Assembly (NCBI GenBank): GCA_963717125.1
Contig: CAVQVG010000002.1
Span: forward strand, 62,001 to 126,000
Source of the DNA: RYN-230 sp963717125
Lineage (GTDB): Bacteria > Actinomycetota > Actinomycetes > Streptosporangiales > Streptosporangiaceae
DNA: 64,000 nt
Reading direction: 5' to 3'
This document shows positions 57,500-64,000 of the stretch, piece after piece. The notes under the pieces are model-generated. The model saw only the letters and a list, made by a program, of their open reading frames with translations. It was not told where the DNA came from and ran no database searches. The position numbers and the translations under genes were made by a program. Numbering within the stretch: the stretch's first letter is position 1; every line of letters starts with the position of its first letter.

Positions 57500-60424
57500 A
57501 TGCGGTTTCGGATACTTGGACCCCTCGAGGTCCAGGTTGACGGGAGCTGGAGCGGCATCAACGCACCCAAGTGGCGCACGGTGCTGGCCGTGCTCCTGTT
57601 GCAGCCCGGCCAGGTCGTCTCGACCGACCGGCTCATCACCGAGGTGTGGCCGGACGAGACGCCGGCCCGGGCCACCAACCTGATCAGTGTCTACGTGCAC
57701 AAGCTGCGCCGGCTGATCGGCGACCCCGACGGCAAGGTGCTCACCACCCGGGCCCCCGGCTACCAGCTGCTGGTCGACGGCGAGGACATCGACGCGGGCC
57801 AGTTCGCCCGGCTAGCGGCGGCCGGCCGGCGAGCGCTGTCGGACGGCGACTTCGAGCAGGCGTCCGCGGTGCTCGGCGCGGCCCTCGACCTGTGGCAGGG
57901 CAGCAGCCGGGCGCTGACCGACGTGCCACCCTCGGCCCTGGTCAGTGCCGAGGCCACCGGCCTGGAGGAATCCCGCGTCGAGGCGGTGCAGCTGCACATC
58001 CAGGCTGACCTGGGCTGCGGGCGGCACGCCCAGGTGGTGAGCCAGCTGCACCGGCTGCTGGCCGACTACCCGCTGCGCGAGGAACTGTGGGCGCTGCTCA
58101 TGCGCGCGCTCTACAGCTCGGGCCGCCAGGCCGAGGCGCTCGAGGCCTACGCTCAGGCCCGCGAGGTGATCGCCGACGAGCTGGGCGTGGACCCCAGCGC
58201 CGAGCTGCAGCAGCTCTACGAGCGCATCCTGCGGGCCGGCCCCACCAGCCCATCAGCTAGCTCAACGCCAGTACCCGCGGACTCGCCGTTCGCCACCCCG
58301 GTGATCCCGGCGCCGGTCGAGCCGGTCCCGGCCGGCCAGGGCGCCCGGCCGCCCCCGGAACCGGTGCCACAGCCCACGGCCGCCGGAGCCGGGCTGCCGC
58401 TGCCGCTGGTGGCCCAGTTGCCCGCGGACATCACTGATTTCACCGGCCGGGATGAGCAGGTCCAGGACCTCCGGGACCTACTCGGCGGTCCGCGCCGGGT
58501 GGACAGCCCTGGTGCCGTGATCGTCGCGGCCGTCATCGGGGCGGGCGGCCTGGGCAAGACCACGCTCGCGGTGCACGCCGCGCACCTGCTCCGCCGCCAG
58601 TTCCCCGATGGCCAGCTGTACGCCAACATGCTCGGCGCGGCCGCACACCCGGCCACGCCGGGGGATGTACTGGCCCGGTTCCTGCGCGATCTGGGTTTGG
58701 ACCCGGCCAGCATGCCGGCCAGTGAGGAGGAACGGGCCGCGCACTACCGGAGCCGGCTGACCGACCGCAAGGTCCTCGTCGTGCTGGACGACGCACACGA
58801 TGCGGCCCAGGTGCGGCCGCTGCTGCCCGGTTCGGCCAGCTGTGCCGTGCTGATCACCACCCGTAATCGCCTGCCGGACCTATCCGGAAGCCGGTACGTC
58901 AACCTGGACGTGCTCGGCCCGGCCGAGGCCCGGGCGATGTTCGCCGGGATCATTGGACCGGACCGCGCCGCGGCTGAGCCGAGCGCCACCAGCGAGGTGC
59001 TCACCGCCTGTGCGGGCCTGCCGCTAGCGATCAGGATCGCCGGCGCCCGGCTGGCCGCGCGGGGCAACTGGACCGTGCAGAATCTGGCCCGGCGGCTGTC
59101 CGATGAGCGTAAGCGGCTGGACGAGCTCAAGACGGGGGACCTGGCCGTCCGGGCCTGCTTCGAGGTGAGCTTCGCCAGCCTGCCCCGGCAGCGCCTTGAG
59201 GAGGCGGTGGACCCGGCCCACGCGTTCCGCTTGCTCGGCATGTGGCAGGGCTCATCCATCGGGCTGCCCGCGGCGGCCACGTTGATCGGCCAGCCGGAGG
59301 ACAGCGTCGCTGACGCCCTCGAAGTGGTCGTGGACGCCCAGCTACTGCAGTCGCCGGCCCCGGACCGGTACCGGTTCCATGACCTGCTCAAGGCGTATGC
59401 CGTGGACCGCGCCATGGCCGAGGAAACAGCACCGGAGCGGGATCGTGCGGTGCGCCGCATCCTGGCCTGGTACCTGCGCAGCGTGGTTGCGGTGGCCCAG
59501 GTTATCTCGCCGCACGGGAACCACGTCAACCCGGGCGAGCTCGAACCCGGCGTCGAGCCGTTGCGCTTCGCCTCGGTGGACCAGGCGCTGGACTGGTGTG
59601 AGGCGGAGCGGACCAACCTGGTCGCGGCCACCCGGCAAGCCGCTGCCATGGGCTTGCATGACATCGCCTGGAAGCTGCCGGTCGCGGCCCTCGGCTTCTT
59701 CAACCGCCGGACGTACTGGGAGGAATGGGTAGTCACGCACCAGATTGCCCTGGCCAGCGCCCGTCATGTGGGTGATAAGCGGGCCGAAGCATGGGTGCTC
59801 AACAACCTCGGCATGGCCTATCTCGGGCAGGGCCGGGAGGAGGGCGTCGACTACTTCCGGCAGGCCCTGGCCATCCGCCGGGACATCGGTGATCCGACCG
59901 GGGAGGCGCAGGCGGCCAATAATCTGGCTTACGCATGCCTGCTGGTGAAGCGCTTTGACGAGGCGCTGGAGTGGCTGTATCTCGCGCTGGATCTGCAGCG
60001 CACGCTGGGGCACCGGTTTGGTGAGGGCATCGCGCTGAACAACCTCGGCGAGGCTTTCCTGGAGCTGGGCCGGCCCGACGAAGCGGTCGACTGGCTGGGC
60101 CAGGCTCTCGAGGTCTACCAGGAGATCGGGGCCAGCACCGAAGAGGGCGACACGCTGCGGCACCTCGGGAAAGCGAGCGCGGACCGGGGGCGCATCGCGG
60201 ATGCCCTGGACTATCTGCGCCAGGCCGAGCAGACGTACCGGGCCGTCGGTCACCGGTACGGCGAGGCGGTCGCGCTGCTGCTGCTCGGCGATGTCTACCT
60301 GCTGGACCACCATGTGGAGGATGCGGCCCAGGTCTGGGACCGGGCGCTGGCCATCTTCGAGGCGCTGGGCAACGAAGCCCGGGCCCGCGAGGTACGTGAG
60401 CGGGTGGCCGCGCTGCCGCAGTAG
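57500..60424 (+). CDS. AfsR/SARP-type regulator with NB-ARC and TPR domains
   Basis: A 974-aa regulator. The N-terminus is an OmpR-like winged helix (MRFRILGPLEVQVDGSWSGI ... VYVHKLRRLIG, ~1-95) and a BTAD domain (~100-245). A Pro-rich linker leads to an NB-ARC ATPase (~310-600) with P-loop VIGAGGLGKTTLAVHAA, VLVVLDDAHD and TTRNRLPDL. The TPR-rich C-terminus (~700-974) has repeats such as AWVLNNLGMAYLGQGREEGV. Known relatives (AfsR) integrate signals to switch secondary metabolism. ATG 57500 begins the canonical MRFRILGPLEV; ATP and an unknown ligand would trigger it. No biosynthetic cluster is adjacent; its only close neighbour is the TFQED repeat peptide, 158 bases downstream. A link between them is inferred from position. 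Confidence 0.94.
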   Translation: MRFRILGPLEVQVDGSWSGINAPKWRTVLAVLLLQPGQVVSTDRLITEVWPDETPARATNLISVYVHKLRRLIGDPDGKVLTTRAPGYQLLVDGEDIDAGQFARLAAAGRRALSDGDFEQASAVLGAALDLWQGSSRALTDVPPSALVSAEATGLEESRVEAVQLHIQADLGCGRHAQVVSQLHRLLADYPLREELWALLMRALYSSGRQAEALEAYAQAREVIADELGVDPSAELQQLYERILRAGPTSPSASSTPVPADSPFATPVIPAPVEPVPAGQGARPPPEPVPQPTAAGAGLPLPLVAQLPADITDFTGRDEQVQDLRDLLGGPRRVDSPGAVIVAAVIGAGGLGKTTLAVHAAHLLRRQFPDGQLYANMLGAAAHPATPGDVLARFLRDLGLDPASMPASEEERAAHYRSRLTDRKVLVVLDDAHDAAQVRPLLPGSASCAVLITTRNRLPDLSGSRYVNLDVLGPAEARAMFAGIIGPDRAAAEPSATSEVLTACAGLPLAIRIAGARLAARGNWTVQNLARRLSDERKRLDELKTGDLAVRACFEVSFASLPRQRLEEAVDPAHAFRLLGMWQGSSIGLPAAATLIGQPEDSVADALEVVVDAQLLQSPAPDRYRFHDLLKAYAVDRAMAEETAPERDRAVRRILAWYLRSVVAVAQVISPHGNHVNPGELEPGVEPLRFASVDQALDWCEAERTNLVAATRQAAAMGLHDIAWKLPVAALGFFNRRTYWEEWVVTHQIALASARHVGDKRAEAWVLNNLGMAYLGQGREEGVDYFRQALAIRRDIGDPTGEAQAANNLAYACLLVKRFDEALEWLYLALDLQRTLGHRFGEGIALNNLGEAFLELGRPDEAVDWLGQALEVYQEIGASTEEGDTLRHLGKASADRGRIADALDYLRQAEQTYRAVGHRYGEAVALLLLGDVYLLDHHVEDAAQVWDRALAIFEALGNEARAREVRERVAALPQ

Positions 60425-60495
60425 TGCGGCGGCCAAGAGTTATCCTAGGCAAGCCTTTTGTTGCCCAATGGCCAGATACTCTGCGTGACCGCGAT

Positions 60496-60525
60496 TTGGA
60501 CTGGCTCGGCTCGCTAGGCTGCTAT
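60496..60525 (+). promoter_or_regulatory. Possible promoter of the TFQED peptide gene
   Basis: TTGGAC (60496-60501) and TGCTAT (60520-60525) are separated by 18 bases within the gap after the regulator. They would allow expression of the peptide independent of the long regulator transcript. Assigned by eye. Confidence 0.35.
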
Positions 60526-60582
60526 TTGGCCAAGTTTAGTTTCGTTCGTCCTGGCCCGGGGGTCAGGCAAAGGAGGACGACG

Positions 60583-60807
60583 ATGGGAATGTCTGACGGC
60601 ACCGAACCAGGCACGTTCCAGGAGGATGTGCCCGCGGCCAAGCCCGCCACGTTCCAGGAGGATGTGCCGGCCGATCCGGCCACGTTCCAGGAGGATGCGC
60701 CGGCCGATCCGGCCACGTTCCAGGAGGATGCGCCGGCCGATCCGGCCACGTTCCAGGAGGATGCGCCGGCCGTGAAGCCGGGCACGTTCCAGGAGGGCAA
60801 GCACTGA
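60583..60807 (+). CDS. 74-aa peptide with six TFQE(D) repeats
   Basis: A small peptide from ATG 60583 with an excellent AAAGGAGGA ribosome-binding site. After MGMSDGTEP it consists of six units of 11-12 residues: GTFQEDVPAAKP, ATFQEDVPADP, ATFQEDAPADP twice, ATFQEDAPAVKP and the short end GTFQEGKH. There is no signal peptide and no cysteine. Thr and the acidic residues recur at fixed spacing, as in multi-core RiPP precursors of the graspetide type, but no ATP-grasp ligase or other modifying enzyme is in the window. It could equally be a signal or binding partner for the upstream AfsR-type regulator. A terminator hairpin follows at once. I do not know a described family. Confidence 0.82.
   Translation: MGMSDGTEPGTFQEDVPAAKPATFQEDVPADPATFQEDAPADPATFQEDAPADPATFQEDAPAVKPGTFQEGKH
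60640..60800 (+). repeat. 33-bp tandem repeat in the TFQED peptide gene
   Basis: The segment GATCCGGCCACGTTCCAGGA plus GGATGCGCCGGCC recurs with only a few base differences. The two central units are identical in DNA, indicating recent expansion; outer units differ (GTG/GCG, insertion of AAG). Confidence 0.85.
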
Positions 60808-60834
60808 TAGCCAGTCGCTCAAACGGGGTGTAGC

Positions 60835-60868
60835 AGGGGTGCCGTGGTCAGGCTGACACGGCACCCCT
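60835..60868 (+). terminator. Hairpin terminator after the TFQED peptide gene
   Basis: AGGGGTGCCGTG and its complement form a 12-bp stem with a 10-base loop, 27 bases after the stop codon, followed by TGTCATT. It ends the regulator/peptide unit. Confidence 0.75.
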
Positions 60869-61384
60869 TGTCATTGGGGTGGTGCCCGGAACTCGCGCTG
60901 GCTACCCGCGATCAGCAAGGCACGGCTGAGGCTGCGCTCGGCTTCGCCGGCTGCTACGCGCACGAACTGCCCGGGCTGGTCTGGTTCGTGATGAGCCTGG
61001 GGGCCAGCGCCGCGGAGTTGCGCTGACCGCGCTGGACATCCGCGCTGGGCTGGCGGACATCCGGGCCGGGCAGCGGACCGGGCCCGGTCGGCCGCCACCG
61101 GCCCGGGCCAGCCCGGCCGCCGCGCCGGATGGCGACCGCAGTATCGACTCCCCTTACCGGTACATGACCCGGCAGGATGGGTCCGCGGCGGGGCGAAGAC
61201 GCCATGGCCGCGGCCGTCGAGGCCCAGTTGGCGGAACTGGGCTGAGCCGCTGGGCCGCCTGCCTGGCCCGGCAGCGGTTCAGCCGGGGTGGTCCGGGATG
61301 TCGGCTAGACTTGCGGGGCGTTCAGCAGCCTGCGGCGGCGACGCGAGAGCAGAGCGTGGCCGCACACTAGAAGGAGCGAGTACC
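60869..61384. other. 516-bp decayed region before ctc
   Basis: The stretch holds an ECF sigma-factor fragment (below) and, from about 61026 to 61246, a second protein-like piece (ALDIRAGLADIRAGQR ... SPYRYMTRQDGSAA, then in another frame EDAMAAAVEAQLAELG) that would need a frame change to be continuous. Neither has a complete gene structure. Confidence 0.45.
60880..61026 (+). pseudogene. N-terminal fragment of an ECF sigma factor
   Basis: The frame reads ALGFAGCYAHELPGLVWFVM followed by SLGASAAELR and stops at 61026. This is the typical start of region 2 in a group of actinobacterial ECF sigma factors (FARCYAEELPRLVWFVMSLGAS). No further sigma sequence follows, so it is a truncated remnant. 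Confidence 0.55.
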
Positions 61385-62041
61385 GTGCCCGAGGTCCGCA
61401 TCGCGGCTGAGCCGCGCACCGAATTCGGCAAGGGCCCGGCCCGCCGCGAGCGGCAGGCCGGCCGCGTGCCGGCCGTGCTGTACGGCCACGGCACGGACAC
61501 CCGGCACATCACGCTGCCCGGGCACGACGTGATGATGGCGCTCAAGACCGCCAACGTGCTCATCCGGCTGGACGGGCTGCCCGGCGGCAACCAGCTGGTC
61601 CTGCCCAAGGCGGTGCAGCGCGACCCGATCAGGGGTTTCGTCGAGCATGTGGACCTGATCCTGGTCCGCCGCGGCGAGAAGGTCACCGTGGACGTGCCGG
61701 TCGAGGTCACCGGCGAGGTGTTCTCCGGCGGCCTGCTCGACCAGCAGCTGGTCCAGATCTCCATCGAGGCCGAGGCGACCAACATCCCAGGCGCCATCGA
61801 GGTCAACGTCCAGGACATGGCGGTCGGTACCTCGGTGCACGCCGGGGACCTGAAGCTGCCCACCGGGTCGTCGCTGGCGGTGGAGCCGGAGACCCTGGTG
61901 CTGCACGTGATCGCGGCGCCCACGGCCGAGCAGATGGAAGCCGAGATCGGCGCGCCCGAGGCCGCGGCGGCCGCCCAGGCCGAGCCTGCTCCGGTGCCGG
62001 AGGGCGAGACCGCGCCCGAGGCCGCGGAGGGCGGCGAGTAA
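61385..62041 (+). CDS. rplY: 50S ribosomal protein L25/general stress protein Ctc
   Basis: A 218-aa L25 of the long, TL5/Ctc type that binds 5S rRNA. The N-terminal L25 domain reads IAAEPRTEFGKGPARRERQA, GRVPAVLYGHGTDTRHITLP. The C-terminal beta domain (~95-190) contains VPVEVTGEVFSGGLLDQQLV and EVNVQDMAVGTSVHAGDLKL. An acidic Ala/Glu-rich tail follows. GTG 61385 has AGAAGGAG upstream. It is followed by pth, the usual order. Confidence 0.95.
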   Translation: MPEVRIAAEPRTEFGKGPARRERQAGRVPAVLYGHGTDTRHITLPGHDVMMALKTANVLIRLDGLPGGNQLVLPKAVQRDPIRGFVEHVDLILVRRGEKVTVDVPVEVTGEVFSGGLLDQQLVQISIEAEATNIPGAIEVNVQDMAVGTSVHAGDLKLPTGSSLAVEPETLVLHVIAAPTAEQMEAEIGAPEAAAAAQAEPAPVPEGETAPEAAEGGE

Positions 62042-62120
62042 CCTGGCCGGCCGCCCGGGTGCGGCGTGGTGGTCCGGGCTGTGGCGCAAGCGGACGGCTG
62101 CGGCAGGTGAGGCGCGAGCA

Positions 62121-62708
62121 ATGCCGGATGATCGCTGGCTGATCGCCGGCCTCGGCAATCCCGGGGCCGGCTATGCCGGTAACCGGCACAACGCCGGGTA
62201 CCTGGTCGCCGATGAACTGGCCCGGCGGATCGGCGGCCGGTTCCGGCCCGGCAAGTTCCGCACCTCGGTCGCCGAGGGCCGGCTGGCGGGCACGCCGGTG
62301 ACCGTGCTGAAACCGCTCACCTACATGAACGAGTCCGGCGGCCCGGTGGCCGGGCTGCGCGGCTTCTACCACCTGCCGCCGGACCGGATCGTGGTCGTCC
62401 ACGACGAGCTGGACCTGCCGTTCGGCACCATCCGGCTCAAGTTCGGCGGCGGGGACAACGGGCACAACGGGCTGCGCTCGGTGACCGCCGCGCTCGGCAC
62501 CCGGGACTACTACCGGGTGCGGTTCGGCATCGGCCGGCCACCGGGGCGGATGGACCCGGCGGCCTACGTGCTGCGTGACTTCAGCGCGGCGCAGCGGGCG
62601 GAGGTGCCGTTCCTGGTGGACCGGGCCGCGGACGCGGTCGAGGCGCTGCTCCGGGACGGGCTGGCCGCGGCGCAGAACGAGTTTCACAGCGAGCACCCGG
62701 CTGGGTAA
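62121..62708 (+). CDS. pth: Peptidyl-tRNA hydrolase
   Basis: Pth cleaves peptidyl-tRNA released from stalled ribosomes. The 195-aa protein begins DRWLIAGLGNPGAGYAGNRH, which contains the conserved Asn and His, and has VLKPLTYMNESGGPVAGLRG, the catalytic region VVHDELDLPFGTIRLKFGGG, NGHNGLRSVTAALGTRDYYR and a typical C-terminus (VERLL-type helix with AVEALLRDGLAAAQNEFHS). ATG 62121, 79 bases after ctc. Confidence 0.96.
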   Translation: MPDDRWLIAGLGNPGAGYAGNRHNAGYLVADELARRIGGRFRPGKFRTSVAEGRLAGTPVTVLKPLTYMNESGGPVAGLRGFYHLPPDRIVVVHDELDLPFGTIRLKFGGGDNGHNGLRSVTAALGTRDYYRVRFGIGRPPGRMDPAAYVLRDFSAAQRAEVPFLVDRAADAVEALLRDGLAAAQNEFHSEHPAG

Positions 62709-62806
62709 CTGACCCGTGGTGAATCAGCGGTGTCCCGGGTTGGGCGGCAATATCAATTTTTACCGCTCGCACACCGGCTGATCACTGGAGAGGCTAGGTT
62801 CGCTGC

Positions 62807-63874
62807 ATGAAAGCCCTGGTCCTGTCGGGGGGTGCGGGGACACGGCTACGACCGATTACGCACACCTCGGCTAAGCAACTGCTCCCGGTAGCGAACAAAC
62901 CGGTTCTGTTCTACGGCCTCGAGGCCATCCGCGACGCGGGCATCACCGACGTCGGCGTGGTCGTCGGTGACACCGCCCCCGCGATCAAGGAAGCGGTGGG
63001 CGATGGCTCAGCCTTCGGGCTGTCTGTCACCTACATCCCGCAGTCGGCGCCGCTCGGCCTGGCCCATGCCGTGCTGGTCGCCCGCGACTTCCTGGGTGAC
63101 GACGACTTCGTCATGTACCTCGGCGACAACTTCATCGTCGGCGGCATCGCCGAGCTGGTCGAGGAGTTCCGCGCGGCCCGGCCGGACGCGCAGATCATGC
63201 TGACCCAGGTGCCCGACCCGCGTGACTTCGGCGTGGCCGAACTGGACAAGGCCGGCCAGGTGGTCGGCCTGGAGGAGAAGCCGGCCCAGCCCAAGAGCGA
63301 TCTGGCCCTGGTCGGCGTGTACATGTTCACCCCCTGCGTGCATGAGGCGGTGCGCAGCCTGCAGCCGTCCTGGCGCGGTGAGCTGGAGATCACCGAGGCT
63401 ATCCAGCGGCTGATCGACGACGGCCGGAAGGTGGCCTCCACCACCATCTCCGGGTACTGGAAGGACACCGGCAACGTCACCGACATGCTGGAAGTCAACC
63501 GCCTGGTGCTGGAGACCGTCGAGCCGCTGCGCGGCGGGGTGGTGCGGCCCGGGTGCGAGCTCATCGGCCGGGTCGTGATCCAGGACGGCGCCGAGGTGAG
63601 CGGGTCGCGCATCGTCGGCCCGGCCATCATCGGCGCCCGCACCCAGGTGGCCAACTCCTACATCGGCCCGTTCACCTCGGTGGCGGAGGACTGCGCGATC
63701 ACCGACAGCGAGATCGAGTACTCCATCGTGCTGCGCGGCGCGTCTATCAGGGGGGTCCGGAGAATCGAGGCGTCCATCATCGGGCGCTACGTCGAGGTGA
63801 CCCCCGCGCCGCGGGTGCCCAAAGCCCACCGGCTCGTGCTCGGCGACCACAGCAAGGTACAGATCAGCTCATGA
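62807..63874 (+). CDS. rmlA: Glucose-1-phosphate thymidylyltransferase (long, StrD-type RmlA)
   Basis: The first enzyme of dTDP-deoxysugar synthesis. The 355-aa protein starts MKALVLSGGAGTRLRPITHT, the nucleotide-binding motif, with KQLLPVANKPVLFYGLEAIR and LGDNFIVGG. It is of the long form with a C-terminal left-handed beta-helix (VVRPGCELIGRVVIQDGAEV), as in StrD and other antibiotic-sugar enzymes. The stop overlaps the next ATG (ATGA), so it is coupled to the 4,6-dehydratase. Confidence 0.94.
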   Translation: MKALVLSGGAGTRLRPITHTSAKQLLPVANKPVLFYGLEAIRDAGITDVGVVVGDTAPAIKEAVGDGSAFGLSVTYIPQSAPLGLAHAVLVARDFLGDDDFVMYLGDNFIVGGIAELVEEFRAARPDAQIMLTQVPDPRDFGVAELDKAGQVVGLEEKPAQPKSDLALVGVYMFTPCVHEAVRSLQPSWRGELEITEAIQRLIDDGRKVASTTISGYWKDTGNVTDMLEVNRLVLETVEPLRGGVVRPGCELIGRVVIQDGAEVSGSRIVGPAIIGARTQVANSYIGPFTSVAEDCAITDSEIEYSIVLRGASIRGVRRIEASIIGRYVEVTPAPRVPKAHRLVLGDHSKVQISS

Positions 63875-64000
63875 GGATCCTGGTTACCGGCGGCGCCGGG
63901 TTCATCGGCTCGCACTACGTCCGGACCATGCTGGCCGGCGGTTACCCGGGCTTCGGGCAGGCCGAGGTCACCGTCCTGGACAAGCTGACCTACGCGGGCA
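63871..64000 (+). CDS. rmlB: dTDP-glucose 4,6-dehydratase, N-terminus (cut by window edge)
   Basis: Only the first 43 residues are in the window: the Rossmann start MRILVTGGAGFIGSHYVRTM and VTVLDKLTYAG, the typical beginning of RmlB. It follows rmlA with a 4-base ATGA overlap, so a dTDP-sugar (rhamnose or deoxysugar) operon continues beyond the window. Confidence 0.9.
   Translation, partial: MRILVTGGAGFIGSHYVRTMLAGGYPGFGQAEVTVLDKLTYAG

Noticed and set aside
60583..60807. Calling the TFQED peptide a graspetide precursor outright
   Set aside because: No ATP-grasp ligase, protease or transporter is in the window; Thr/acid spacing alone is not enough.

Overview
The window is very GC-rich, densely coded DNA from a filamentous-type actinobacterium. 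The evidence is an HspR-controlled dnaK operon with HAIR operators, an AfsR/SARP-class regulator, a protein O-mannosyltransferase, a long-form RmlA, GTG starts and actinobacterial gene neighbourhoods. I lean towards Streptosporangiales or a nearby order. That is inference; nothing in the window fixes the genus.

Layout. 1-5.8 kb is a minus-strand heat-shock operon (dnaK-grpE-dnaJ-hspR-clpB, clpB cut by the window edge) with two HAIR operators upstream of dnaK. 5.9-16.4 kb holds a secreted repeat protein, a membrane Fe-S oxidoreductase, a TMEM175-type channel, a two-component system, a membrane-anchored protein, argS and plsX. 17-21.2 kb carries a lysine 2,3-aminomutase-family radical SAM enzyme, a DHA2 drug exporter and an SDR dehydrogenase. 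21.2-26.9 kb is an accessory stretch: an antitoxin remnant, several small membrane-anchored proteins of unknown function, an NTF2-like protein, gene fragments and a degenerate direct repeat.

27-32.7 kb is a cell-surface or peptide cluster. It has an M50 metalloprotease with a PqqD-like front domain, a 75-aa leader-like peptide, a divergent HTH regulator, a LysM membrane protein and a secreted protein with fifteen exact-length 15-aa repeats. 32.9-45.3 kb returns to core functions (crotonase, asnB, an ECF sigma factor, a DNA adenine methyltransferase, pmt, rsmI, metG, tatD, rsmA). 45.4-53.3 kb has a GH54 arabinofuranosidase with LacI-type operators, ispE, an ABC-F ATPase, a MarR/tam pair and a desaturase/TetR pair. 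53.5-57 kb has tRNA-Gln with an adjacent putative homing-endonuclease-like gene, a C-terminally truncated glmU, and prs. 57.5-60.9 kb pairs an AfsR-type regulator with a 74-aa peptide made of TFQED repeats. The end holds ctc/rplY, pth, rmlA and the start of rmlB.

Two themes recur. Several conserved genes (grpE, the TMEM175 gene, a small membrane protein, asnB, the DNA methyltransferase) are broken by what look like single-base indels, so assembly error or true phase-variable or decayed genes must be separated before functions are assigned. In-frame minisatellites (15, 30, 33 and 45 bp) are inserted in otherwise conserved enzymes, and other tandem repeats overlap stop codons. The strongest candidates for an undescribed system are the peptide/M50 protease cassette and the AfsR-type regulator with its TFQED-repeat peptide.
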